Assembly: GCA_035461765.1 (NCBI GenBank)
Contig: DATHUY010000013.1
Span: 1-33,582 of the forward strand
DNA from: Longimicrobiales bacterium
GTDB taxonomy: Bacteria; Gemmatimonadota; Gemmatimonadetes; Longimicrobiales; RSA9
DNA length: 33,582 nt
Direction of reading: 5' to 3'
The notes below the pieces were generated by a model, which did not search any database, was not told the origin of the DNA, and saw only the letters and a list, made by a program, of their open reading frames with translations. Below, piece by piece: positions 9,212 to 17,420 of this stretch (its first letter is position 1; each line of letters begins with the position of its first letter). A program made the position numbers and the translations under genes.

Positions 9212-9245
9212 GGCATGCCGTAACCTGTACGGTTCGGCGCATGCC
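9212..9245. promoter_or_regulatory. 34-bp imperfect inverted repeat in the divergent spacer
   Basis: GGCATGC at 9212-9218 pairs perfectly with GCATGCC at 9239-9245. Inside, AACC and GGTT form a second short pair around TGTAC. It lies about 70 bases upstream of the ATPase start (minus strand) and about 190 bases upstream of the gene at 9433. It may be a regulator's operator or a leader hairpin of the transporter mRNA. I see no riboswitch family I can name. Confidence 0.4.
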
Positions 9246-9432
9246 GGCCAGTATCCCGTTGACCCCTCCACATGTAGCCGGGACGGTCGTTACCTTAGAA
9301 GCCATCGCTGCGCTGAGGATCGAGAGGTAACGGGCAACCGGCTCGACTTCCCTATCGTGCTCCTCTGCACGGGCGAGAACCACATTTGCGGACGTGACCT
9401 CACGACCCGTGCACGATGCCATGGAGACCGCC

Positions 9433-9867
9433 ATGCGAACTGCAATCATGCTGCTGTCGCTCATCATTCCACTCTCGTCCGCTGCGGCTCAGCAGGCCGC
9501 CCCGGAGCCGGCCGGGTCGGCTGCGGCCCGTGTCACGCGGCTGTCGCCCGACGCCACGCTCAGGTGGGACGCTCTCTATCCATCCGGAATGACACCGTCC
9601 ACGGTCACAGGCGCAGACCTGCGCATCGCACCACTGCCCACGCTCCGGATCGAGTCCGATTCGGACCGTACCTGGAGCATGACCGGCGCGGTGGTCGGCG
9701 CCATCGCCGGTGCTGCGATCGGGGCTGCCGTCGGCTGTCTCGCCAACCGCGACGACTATGGAGTCTTCTGCGGCGGCCAGAGCGACACGAAGGTGGTCAT
9801 TGGTGCCCTGGTCGGTGCCGGTGCAGGTGCGTGGATCGGCGCCGTGCTGCCGGGACGGATCAGGTGA
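9433..9867 (+). CDS. Glycine-zipper envelope protein
   Basis: A 144-residue protein starting at ATG 9433, with GGAGA at 9423-9427 as ribosome binding site and a clear signal peptide (MRTAIMLLSLIIPLSSAAAQ). The C-terminal half has two glycine-zipper helices, GAVVGAIAGAAIGAAVG and VIGALVGAGAGAWIGAVLPG, separated by a loop with two Cys (CLANRDDYGVFCGG) that could form a disulfide. Such G/A-x3-G/A helices pack tightly in or on membranes, as in outer-membrane SlyB-like or YMGG proteins. The stop overlaps the region of the next gene's start (TGA at 9865-9867, ATG at 9870), so the two are an operon. The function is unknown. Confidence 0.65.
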   Translation: MRTAIMLLSLIIPLSSAAAQQAAPEPAGSAAARVTRLSPDATLRWDALYPSGMTPSTVTGADLRIAPLPTLRIESDSDRTWSMTGAVVGAIAGAAIGAAVGCLANRDDYGVFCGGQSDTKVVIGALVGAGAGAWIGAVLPGRIR

Positions 9868-9869
9868 CG

Positions 9870-10574
9870 ATGCTCGCACGGGCACGACGGCAGCGCATGC
9901 GCGCGCTCCTGGTTCTGCCGCTCCTCGCCGGCTGTCGGACGGGGGCTGAATGGATGCCTGCCGAGCCCGCGGCCTTCGATCAGCTGCCGGTGGAGCGCAC
10001 CGGCCGCCTGGGTAACACCACCGAGCTATGGTTCGGCCACTTCACGGCTGACTCAGTGAAAGTCTCCTGGGCCCGTGGCAGCGGAAGCGGCGTGCAGGTC
10101 GGAGGTGTCGGAGGCGGAGGGACGGAATCGCGTCAGGAGTATCGCTTCTCGCTGCGGCCGGCGGACGATGCACGGATATCGGTCGCCTGCCATTCGTCCG
10201 CACGCGAGCGCAATGTCGGCTTGAGAGGTATCGAGATGCAGACGTCGGCGCATTTCACGTATGACTGTGATATTCGGCCGGCGATCGGCTCGGCATGGCA
10301 GATGAGCGTCGTCGAACAGGGGGATGAGGGCTTCACGGGCGCGTTGACGGGGCCAGCCACGCGTCTGACGTTACACACACACCTGGTCGGGAACCGCGTC
10401 ACCGGACGCAGCGCTGCCGCGTGGGAGCTGCGCGACGAAGCCGGCGTGGTGGGAAGCGTGGACCCGCGCGCGGAAGTCGTGTGGCTGTCGCAGCGCGCGC
10501 TGCCGGCCGAGACCCGGAACGCCGTCGCGGCTGCGGCCGTCGCGCTGCTGATCTACCAGCGGCCGACGCCATGA
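9870..10574 (+). CDS. Lipoprotein of unknown function
   Basis: A 234-residue protein. ATG 9870 lies two bases after the stop of the glycine-zipper gene; GTG 9864 and ATG 9897 are alternatives. The N-terminus is a basic stretch, then LLVLPLLAGC with the lipobox Cys at residue 22, so the mature protein is membrane-anchored. A glycine-rich loop (GSGSGVQVGGVGGGG) follows, then beta-strand-like sequence with a CHSS...YDCD cysteine pair. The C-terminus is an Ala-rich hydrophobic helix (NAVAAAAVALLIYQ). I do not recognise the family. The pairing with the glycine-zipper protein suggests a shared envelope task. Confidence 0.6.
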   Translation: MLARARRQRMRALLVLPLLAGCRTGAEWMPAEPAAFDQLPVERTGRLGNTTELWFGHFTADSVKVSWARGSGSGVQVGGVGGGGTESRQEYRFSLRPADDARISVACHSSARERNVGLRGIEMQTSAHFTYDCDIRPAIGSAWQMSVVEQGDEGFTGALTGPATRLTLHTHLVGNRVTGRSAAAWELRDEAGVVGSVDPRAEVVWLSQRALPAETRNAVAAAAVALLIYQRPTP

Positions 10575-10579
10575 GGTGA

Positions 10580-10611
10580 CACGAGCGTCGCACGTGCACG
10601 CCGGGCTCGTG
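10580..10611. terminator. Weak hairpin between convergent genes
   Basis: CACGAGC at 10580-10586 pairs with GCTCGTG at 10605-10611 in the 76-base gap between two genes that face each other. The loop is long and there is no T-run, so this is at best a weak bidirectional terminator. Confidence 0.25.
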
Positions 10612-10650
10612 CACACGTCCGCGCGACGCCGATCACCCCCGGCCCCACTC

Positions 10651-13290
10651 TCAGGTCTCGCGCAGCGCGGCACCGGGATCGAGCGAGGCTGCACGACGCG
10701 CGGGCAGGTAGCTCGCTGCGAAGGCCGTCGCGGCGAGCACAACGACGACAGCGCCGAGGGTGAGCGGATCCATCGGCTTAACGTTGTAGAGCTGGCTGCG
10801 AATGATCGTCGCGAGCGCGGCAGCGCCCGCCATGCCCACGATGAGCCCGACAGCCGCGAGCACCATCGACCTGCCGACTATCATTCGGATGACATTGCCG
10901 CGGCGCGCGCCTAGCGCCATGCGGATGCTGATCTCGCGTGCCCGCTGTGTGACAGAGTAGCTCATCACGCCGAAGATGCCGACTGCGGCGAGAACGAGCG
11001 CGAGACCGGCGAAGAGTGCGAGCAGTGAAGTGTAGAATCGGGGACGCGCCATCGATTCGGATACTACCTTCACGAGCGGTGTGAATTCGCTGATCGGCAT
11101 GGTCGGATCCATCGACCGAACCAGCGAACGCAGCGTTGGCGCGAGCGCGAGCGGATCACCATCGGTGCTGGCGACGATCTGCAGGTTGCGCGTGGTTCGC
11201 TGCGCGTACGGCGCGTAGAGGTGCGGCATGACGGGCGTTGCGGGATTCCCCTGAAGCACGTCGGACACGATGCCGACGATCTCGCGCATATCCGCGCCGA
11301 CCTCCACCCTGCGGCCGATCGGGTCCTCGCCAGGAAACCAGAACTCCGCACCCGTCTGGTTGATCAGCGCGACGTCCGGCGCGTCCGAATGGTCGCGTTC
11401 GTCGAAGCCGCGGCCGCGCAGAACGCGTGCGCCGATAGTCTCGAAATAGCCGGGCGTCGCACCGGAGATACCGATCTCCATGTTGACGTTCTCCGGCGGC
11501 GGCAGCGCGCCCTCGACAGCGAAGTTGAGGATCGAGCTGCGGCCCTGCAGCGGAAGCACGCCGGTGCCGCCGGCGGACGACACGCCGGGCATGGCGTCCA
11601 TACGATCGATCAGCGTGCTGACGAAGTCCCTGATCTGCTGCCCGCCCGCATAGCCGGCTTCGTCCATCGATATCCTGAAGGCGACCGCGCGCTCCGGATG
11701 GAAGCCCGGGTCGACGCGCGTCAGCTCGATGAAGCTGCGGATGAGCAGGCCCGCTCCAACGAGCAGCACGACGGCGAGTGCCATCTCGACCACGATCAGA
11801 CCCGAGCGCACGCGCTGCCCCGTCCCGGACAGGCCCCGTGAGCCTTCGCGGATCGTGCGGCCGAGCTCCGACCGCGTCGCCTGCAGCGCGGGCAATATCC
11901 CGAACAGCACACCTGTGAGCAGTGCGACGGCCAGCGTGACGAGAACGACGGTGCCATCCACGCCGACGGACTCCAGGCGCGGAATGTCCGCAGGCTGCGC
12001 ACGGACGAGCGCGCGTGTGCCCGCCCATGCGAGGGCGAGGCCCGCCGCACCGCCCAGTGCACCGAGCACCACCGACTCCGTCAGCATCTGCCGCACGAGT
12101 CGCGCACGGCCGGCGCCGAGCGCCGCACGCACGGACAGCTCGCTCTGCCGCGCCGAGGCCCGCGCGAGCAGGAGGTTCGCCACGTTCGCACACGCAACCA
12201 GCAGCACGAAGCCTACCGCGCCGAGCAGCACGAACAAGGGACGTCGCACATCTCCAATGATGGCCTCGCGCGCCGAGCGCACGCCCATCGCGAGGCGTTC
12301 ATTCGTCAACGGGAAATCCGCAGCCAGCTGACTCGACACGCCCGCGATATCGGCAGCGATCTGCTCCTCCGTCAGACCCGCACGCGCACGACCGAGCGTC
12401 ATCAGAAACTCGCTGCGACGCCCTGCCACCGCCGTGGCACTGAACGTCTCGTCGTATGGCATCGGGAAGTACACGTCCATCCGCGTTGGCAGCGCAGACT
12501 CCGGTGCGAGCACACCCACGACCGTATACGTCGTGCCATTGAACGTCACCGACTGACCGAGTGCACCGCCCGAGCCCCCGAACTCGCGCTGCCAGAAACC
12601 GTGATCCAGCACGGCGACGTTGTCCCGGCCCGCCTGATGTTCCTCCGAACGGAAGCCGCGGCCGAGCGCCAGACGCATTCCCAGCATGTCCAGCAGACCG
12701 TCGCTCACGATCGCAGCCAGCACCTCCTTCGGCTCGCCCAGTCCGCGCAGCGGCGCCTGCATGTCCGCATACGCACCGAACTCCTCGAATACCCGGTTCA
12801 TCTCGCCCACACTCATGAAGTCGGGCGCGGACAGGGCGGTGTAACGCTGTCCGTCCGGATAGATCATCTGCACCTGATACAGTCGCTCCGCATGCGCAAA
12901 CGGCAGCGGCCTCAGCAGCACGCCATTCACCACACTGAAGATTGCGCTGTTCGCGCCAATGCCCAGCGCCAGCGTCAGCACTGCACCTACCGTGAAGCCG
13001 GGCCGCCTCCGCAGCGAGCGGAGTGCATACGCAATGTCCTGCCGCAGCTCCGATATGTACTCGGACTTCGCCATGCGACGCTCCTGTCGGTCATTGATCG
13101 CGAAACATTCGTCCCGCGCCGCAGCGACATTGCCAAAGCGGCGAACGGTCAACTCGCGCGCGCGCTCCGGCGTCTCACCCTCCTCGATGAGCTGCCGGAT
13201 CCGCATCTCCAGATGGAAGGTCAGCTCTTCTTCCACGTCGCGCCTCGGATCACGACCGAGCGGACCGCGGAATCGACGCCACGCTTTCAT
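10651..13290 (-). CDS. ADOP-type ABC permease with N-terminal prefix domain
   Basis: An 879-residue duplicated MacB/FtsX permease. The first 75 residues are the cytosolic permease-prefix domain (DVEEELTFHLEMRIRQLIEEGETPERARELTVRRFG). The first membrane unit starts at DIAYALRSLRRRPGFTVGAVLTLALGIGANSAIFSVVNGVLLRPLPF, which is the ADOP hallmark. It continues with a periplasmic core and helices (RRPLFVLLGAVGFVLLVACANVANLLLARA). The second unit ends DPLTLGAVVVVLAATAFAASYLPARRAASLDPGAAL. There is no ATPase nearby. It is 21 bases downstream of a PadR gene on the same strand, the usual PadR-ADOP pairing, so expression is probably ligand-responsive. Substrate unknown. Confidence 0.9.
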   Translation of the reverse strand: MKAWRRFRGPLGRDPRRDVEEELTFHLEMRIRQLIEEGETPERARELTVRRFGNVAAARDECFAINDRQERRMAKSEYISELRQDIAYALRSLRRRPGFTVGAVLTLALGIGANSAIFSVVNGVLLRPLPFAHAERLYQVQMIYPDGQRYTALSAPDFMSVGEMNRVFEEFGAYADMQAPLRGLGEPKEVLAAIVSDGLLDMLGMRLALGRGFRSEEHQAGRDNVAVLDHGFWQREFGGSGGALGQSVTFNGTTYTVVGVLAPESALPTRMDVYFPMPYDETFSATAVAGRRSEFLMTLGRARAGLTEEQIAADIAGVSSQLAADFPLTNERLAMGVRSAREAIIGDVRRPLFVLLGAVGFVLLVACANVANLLLARASARQSELSVRAALGAGRARLVRQMLTESVVLGALGGAAGLALAWAGTRALVRAQPADIPRLESVGVDGTVVLVTLAVALLTGVLFGILPALQATRSELGRTIREGSRGLSGTGQRVRSGLIVVEMALAVVLLVGAGLLIRSFIELTRVDPGFHPERAVAFRISMDEAGYAGGQQIRDFVSTLIDRMDAMPGVSSAGGTGVLPLQGRSSILNFAVEGALPPPENVNMEIGISGATPGYFETIGARVLRGRGFDERDHSDAPDVALINQTGAEFWFPGEDPIGRRVEVGADMREIVGIVSDVLQGNPATPVMPHLYAPYAQRTTRNLQIVASTDGDPLALAPTLRSLVRSMDPTMPISEFTPLVKVVSESMARPRFYTSLLALFAGLALVLAAVGIFGVMSYSVTQRAREISIRMALGARRGNVIRMIVGRSMVLAAVGLIVGMAGAAALATIIRSQLYNVKPMDPLTLGAVVVVLAATAFAASYLPARRAASLDPGAALRET

Positions 13291-13311
13291 CGCTCTCTCG
13301 CTTCCTGCTCG

Positions 13312-13650
13312 CTACGGCAGCGCTCCGGCCTCCAGCGCCGAAAACACCGCTCCCGCATAGCGCCGCCAGTTCTCCGTCTCCACCCGCAGCCGCGCCCGTC
13401 CCGCCGCCGTCAGCGAGTAGTACTTCGCACGACGGTTGTTCTCCGACACGCCCCACCGGGCATCGATCCACCCGCGCTCCTCCAGACGATGCAGCGCCGG
13501 GTAGAGCGTCCCCTCCCCTACCGCGAGCACATCGTCCGTGGCGAACTCGATCCAGCGCGCCACGCCGTAGCCGTGTGCCGTCCCGCGACTCAGCGCCTTC
13601 AGCACCAGCAGGTCGAGCGTTCCACGGAGGATGTCCTGGTCGGGGGCCAT
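13312..13650 (-). CDS. PadR-family transcriptional regulator
   Basis: A 112-residue DNA-binding protein. The start at 13650 gives MAPDQDILRGTLDLLVLKALSRG, the usual PadR opening, and has AAGGA seven bases upstream on the minus strand; an upstream extension to 13701 adds only non-conserved sequence. The winged helix covers HGYGVARWIE and the EGTLYPALHRLEERGWI recognition part, followed by the NNRRAKYYSLTAAGRARL wing and a C-terminal dimerisation helix. PadR proteins normally repress their own operon until a small molecule binds. The gene is followed 21 bases later by an ADOP permease, its likely target. Confidence 0.9.
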   Translation of the reverse strand: MAPDQDILRGTLDLLVLKALSRGTAHGYGVARWIEFATDDVLAVGEGTLYPALHRLEERGWIDARWGVSENNRRAKYYSLTAAGRARLRVETENWRRYAGAVFSALEAGALP

Positions 13651-13663
13651 GTCAGGTCCTTTG

Positions 13664-13680
13664 CCATCGGGTTCCGATGG
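13664..13680. promoter_or_regulatory. Inverted repeat upstream of PadR gene, candidate operator
   Basis: CCATCGG, three bases, CCGATGG: a perfect 7-bp inverted repeat ending 14 bases before the PadR start. A weak promoter (TTGCGT at 13711-13706 and TATCTC at 13688-13683, 17-base spacer, minus strand) would place transcription initiation inside it. That fits autorepression by the PadR protein, but the promoter match is poor. Confidence 0.4.
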
Positions 13681-13749
13681 GAGAGATACCGACAGTCCCA
13701 TCGAAACGCAAGGGGTAGGTGGTCCGATCGACGACGATGGGCTGAGGCT

Positions 13750-14763
13750 TCAGGACAGCTCGTCGTCAATGATGCAGGCGAGGTCCTCCTCGAGCCGCCA
13801 CTCCGATTCGTAGCTGCTGAGCTGCAGATCGAGAAGACGCTTCTCGGCCAGGTGGTCGAGCGCGATGGCGAGCGCGAACGTGCGTTCCGGCCCCATTCGC
13901 CAGAGCGACATGCGGCCGGTGGACATCTCCTGAAGCAGCCGGTCCGCGGAACCGGCGCGCTGCAGCATCAGTGACGCCTCGCGGATGGCCCGTTCCTTTC
14001 GTGCGCCGATGAGCTGATAGGCGAGCACGCGCCGCAGCGCCACATACCCGGCCTCGCCCGTCACGTCGAAGACCTTGTCGGGGGTCCACGGGTCGCAGCG
14101 TGTGCAGGGTGCGCCGATCACGAGCCGATCTCCGGCGATGCGCGGATAGAGCCACCACGAGACATCGTAATGCAGCTCCTGGAGTACGCTGCCGCAGTGC
14201 CTGCACGGGGCGCGGCCGTCCCAGGCGATGCTGCCGAACCGGCTCCAGCGCACCAGGTCGAGCACGCGGTCCACGTCGAGGTTGCGCGTGATGCGCCCCA
14301 GCCCGCGCACCGCGTGCAGGCGGTTGGCAGCACCCAGCACGGTGACGATCCGCTCGCTGCGTGCGTCACCCGACGCTGCCGCCAGCCGCGCGCCGTACCG
14401 GCCGTATCGCCACGTGGTGCGTTCAATCAAACGCGCGCCGCCGATGCGGAGGATCTGAAGCTCGTCGTGACGGTATAGCGCGATGTTGTCGGTGCGCGAG
14501 ATCTCCTCGGCGCGTCCGCTTACGGTGTGTTCCAGCAGGTCGATTGCGTCGTAGCGTTCCTCGACCGGCAGGAGATTCCAGCGCCGGCACCGGCCACAGA
14601 TGCTCCACAGGCGGCTGCGCGCGGGATCGTACGCCAGCTGCAGGCCCGGTGGCAGCGGTCCGAACATCGGGTTCGGCGGGAAGCGCTCGCCGCAGAACAG
14701 GCAGTGAGCGTAGAGCCGGTCGCCCGGCTCCGGCAGATCGAGGGTGTGACAGGCAGCGCCCAT
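13750..14763 (-). CDS. Unknown protein with multiple CxxC (zinc-ribbon-like) pairs
   Basis: A 337-residue protein starting at ATG 14763 (TTG 14799 is an alternative; neither has a strong ribosome binding site). The N-terminal part has CLFCGERFPPN and ICGRCRRWNLLP, spaced about 30 residues apart, which together could form one zinc ribbon. A second pair, CRHCG and CTRCDPW, about 45 residues apart, may form another. No signal peptide or membrane segment is visible. A middle region (RTDNIALYRHDELQILRIGGA) and a helical C-terminus complete it. I do not recognise the family. Zinc binding is inferred from cysteine spacing; a DNA, RNA or protein target cannot be told. It runs divergently from the M64 operon. 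Confidence 0.65.
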   Translation of the reverse strand: MGAACHTLDLPEPGDRLYAHCLFCGERFPPNPMFGPLPPGLQLAYDPARSRLWSICGRCRRWNLLPVEERYDAIDLLEHTVSGRAEEISRTDNIALYRHDELQILRIGGARLIERTTWRYGRYGARLAAASGDARSERIVTVLGAANRLHAVRGLGRITRNLDVDRVLDLVRWSRFGSIAWDGRAPCRHCGSVLQELHYDVSWWLYPRIAGDRLVIGAPCTRCDPWTPDKVFDVTGEAGYVALRRVLAYQLIGARKERAIREASLMLQRAGSADRLLQEMSTGRMSLWRMGPERTFALAIALDHLAEKRLLDLQLSSYESEWRLEEDLACIIDDELS

Positions 14764-14871
14764 TCCGCGAAGCTCGCACCATGTCCCGGCTGCTGACAAG
14801 GTGAGCGGGGCGGGTTGCCGGGATTCGGCATGTGGCCAGCCGTACCCCTCCTCCGCTCAACCGTCCGCTGC

Positions 14872-14900
14872 TTGACTACGGTCGGGACGCCATGTATCTA
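14872..14900 (+). promoter_or_regulatory. Sigma70-type promoter for the M64 peptidase operon
   Basis: TTGACT at 14872-14877 and TATCTA at 14895-14900 are separated by exactly 17 bases. Initiation near 14907 would leave a leader of about 170 bases before the peptidase start at 15079. No other gene lies between. Confidence 0.5.
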
Positions 14901-15078
14901 GAAGATGTAGCTCCTGCCGGTTCTCCTCCAGTTTGAGGGCACGTATGTGCCTTGCTCGCCGTCCCCTCCTGGCGACGTCGCCGCATTCTGTCCGTTCCAA
15001 TCTCAGACGGTTCCCCCCCGCTCCATCCCCGCGTTTCATTCGACGCGCAGGGCCTCCCCCTCATCCACGAGGTGCCCC

Positions 15079-17409
15079 ATGCCGGATTCGGTATCGCAGA
15101 TCCTCCGCTCCGGTCCCCCCGGTCTGAAGAAGAACATCGCGGTGCTGGGCGATGGCTTCGCGGCCGCTGACCAGGACAGCTACAACGCGAAGGTCGCGGA
15201 GCTGCTTCTCGATGGAGTATTCGGCCACGATTACTTCTATGAGGACAAGCAGGCCTTCAACATCTACCGCGTGAACCTCATCTCGAACCACTCAGGCGTG
15301 AGCCAGCGTGTGTACGATGAGATGGGGACTCCGGCCAACGGTGCCGATGATGTCATCGTCAGCACGACACTCCACGATACCGCGCTCGGCTATATCTACA
15401 GCGGATCGTGGGCCCACTGCTGGCTGGAGGGCGGGGCCAACACTGCGACCCGGGTACAGAACGCCCTCAATACCTGGGTGCCGGACTACGATCTGGTGTT
15501 GGTGATCCTGAACGAAAGTGGATTCGGGGGCTGTGGCGGCGGCGGCTTTCAGATCGTCACGCTCGGCTCCAGCTGGGCGGTGATGGCTCACGAGTTCGGC
15601 CATGGTGCGGGTGGTCTTGCCGACGAGTACTGCCAGCCCGGCACGCACGCCGGTGGTGAGCCTGCGGCGGTGAACGTTACCGCAAACAGCAACCGTGCGA
15701 CGCTGAAGTGGCGGCGTTTCGTGAATCCGCTGAGGCCCGTGCCGACGGGTATCAATCCGAACCCCGGTAACGGTGGGTGCACTGGCTACAATCAGGGGCC
15801 GGTCCCGGCGGGATGGAGCAACTCCGATGACGCGGGCCTGTTCGAGGGTGCGCAGTACCGTGACAGCGGTTTGTATCGACCGGTCGTGAACTGCCGGATG
15901 CGGGGCAACTCACCGCCGTTTTGCCCGGTCTGCTACACCAGCATGAAGGAGAAGCATCACCCCTTCACCGGGCGCAATTTCCTCCGGTGCTACGCGGGCG
16001 ATTTCAACGGCGACGGCAGGGATGACCTCCTGGTTCACAACGGCAATTCCATCATGATCTACCGCTCGGATGGCGCAAAGCTGGATGTTGCGTTCAGTGC
16101 TGTCGAGCGGGTGCCCGGCTCCTGGCAGTTCCAGCCCGGCGATCGTTTTCATATCGGAGACTTCAATGGCGACGGCCGCGACGAGGTCGTGGTATTCAAC
16201 GGCACGGACTGGGCGATGGAGTACCTGGGTCTGCTGGCGGATGACGGCGCCGGCGGGCTGCGCCTGATCGCTCGCTATGACGACTCGATGCCAGGCTGGC
16301 AGTTCCAGGCGCGCGACCGGTTTTACGTCGCGGACTTCAATGGCGACGGGCACAAGGATCTGTTCGTCTCCAACGGTCGTGACTGGGCAGTTCCGTACGT
16401 CGGCATGCTGCGCTCGACCGGCACTGGTTTCCAGGTGGTCCGGCGCTATGATGCGAATATGCCAGGCTGGCAAATGCGCTCGAACGATCGCCACTACGTC
16501 GGTGATTTCGATGGCAACGGCCGAGAGGATCTGTGGGTTTTCAACGGCGACCAGTGGGCCATCCCGTATCTGGGCATGCTCCGCAGCAATGTCAGCTCGC
16601 TGCAGATGGCGCGTCGCTACGACGGCTCGATGCCGGGCTGGCAGATGCGCTCACACGACCGGCACACCGTCGCCGACTTCAATGGCGACGGGCGCAAGGA
16701 CCTGTACGTATTCAACGGCGACGATTGGGCGGTTGCGTATCTCGGCATGCTCCGTTCCACGGGCTCCGCGCTGACGATGCAGAAGCGCTACGATGGCAAT
16801 GTGCCCGGCTGGCAGATGCGTCGTCACGACCGGCACTTCGCATGCGACGTGAAAGGAGATGGTCGCGAGGACCTGTTCGTCTACAACCACAACGACTGGG
16901 GTCCGGAGTACCTCGGAATCCTCATCTCCAGCGGCACATCGCTCAAGGGGCGCTGGCGCGAGGGTTGGGTCGGTGAGTGGAATCTCGGCTCCGTCGACCG
17001 GTTCATCCCGTGCAACTACGAAGGCGTGGCCGGCAAGCGGGACCTGTTCGTTCACAACACGAACTGGTTCGGAATGATGCGGGCGGTGCCGACCCGGATC
17101 GTCAATCCGCTCGTGGTCACGACAGTGCGGCCGGGTGCTGCTGTCGCAGGCGCGGAACCAGGCGGCGAGGAGGCTGGCGGAAACGGCGGCGGCTTCAGGG
17201 ACACGGATGTCCCGGAATTCGCGCTCGAACCAGGCCTGGAACAGGCGGAGGCGGGCGGCGTCGCAACGGCGGAAGCCGTTGCTGCCGCTCCGATCCCTGC
17301 GGAAACCGCGCTTACCGCGCCGCTTCTGGCGTTCGGTGATCCCAATCTGACGCTCCAGAGGTTGTACTACCGCTGGATCCACAATTACCGCTACGGCCGA
17401 AACTGGTAG
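15079..17409 (+). CDS. M64-type metallopeptidase fused to a seven-repeat calcium-loop propeller
   Basis: A 776-residue protein. The start at ATG 15079 has GAGGTG upstream. Residues 1-300 resemble the IgA-peptidase M64 family: KKNIAVLGDGFAAADQ near the start, and HEFGH (171-175) followed by GAGGLADEY, giving zinc ligands H171 and H175 and catalytic E172. Residues 300-660 hold seven FG-GAP/VCBS-like repeats about 57 residues apart, with the D-x-N-G-D-G-x-x-D-L calcium loop beginning at residues 308, 361, 419, 476, 533, 590 and a degenerate one near 646. Seven repeats fit a seven-bladed propeller. A Gly/Glu/Ala-rich linker (about 690-750) leads to an aromatic tail (YYRWIHNYRYGRNW). No signal peptide is visible, although family members are usually exported. 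The downstream gene starts 11 bases later. Confidence 0.85.
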   Translation: MPDSVSQILRSGPPGLKKNIAVLGDGFAAADQDSYNAKVAELLLDGVFGHDYFYEDKQAFNIYRVNLISNHSGVSQRVYDEMGTPANGADDVIVSTTLHDTALGYIYSGSWAHCWLEGGANTATRVQNALNTWVPDYDLVLVILNESGFGGCGGGGFQIVTLGSSWAVMAHEFGHGAGGLADEYCQPGTHAGGEPAAVNVTANSNRATLKWRRFVNPLRPVPTGINPNPGNGGCTGYNQGPVPAGWSNSDDAGLFEGAQYRDSGLYRPVVNCRMRGNSPPFCPVCYTSMKEKHHPFTGRNFLRCYAGDFNGDGRDDLLVHNGNSIMIYRSDGAKLDVAFSAVERVPGSWQFQPGDRFHIGDFNGDGRDEVVVFNGTDWAMEYLGLLADDGAGGLRLIARYDDSMPGWQFQARDRFYVADFNGDGHKDLFVSNGRDWAVPYVGMLRSTGTGFQVVRRYDANMPGWQMRSNDRHYVGDFDGNGREDLWVFNGDQWAIPYLGMLRSNVSSLQMARRYDGSMPGWQMRSHDRHTVADFNGDGRKDLYVFNGDDWAVAYLGMLRSTGSALTMQKRYDGNVPGWQMRRHDRHFACDVKGDGREDLFVYNHNDWGPEYLGILISSGTSLKGRWREGWVGEWNLGSVDRFIPCNYEGVAGKRDLFVHNTNWFGMMRAVPTRIVNPLVVTTVRPGAAVAGAEPGGEEAGGNGGGFRDTDVPEFALEPGLEQAEAGGVATAEAVAAAPIPAETALTAPLLAFGDPNLTLQRLYYRWIHNYRYGRNW

Positions 17410-17420
17410 GAGGAGATCTC

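Noticed and set aside
8478-9863. Upstream part of a 698-codon plus-strand frame ending with the lipoprotein at 9870
   Set aside because: This part runs antisense to the ABC ATPase and through the spacer. Only the portion from 9870 has a lipoprotein signal and normal composition.
12601-13974. Plus-strand frame of 457 codons
   Set aside because: Antisense to the ADOP and PadR genes, with biased Arg/His composition.
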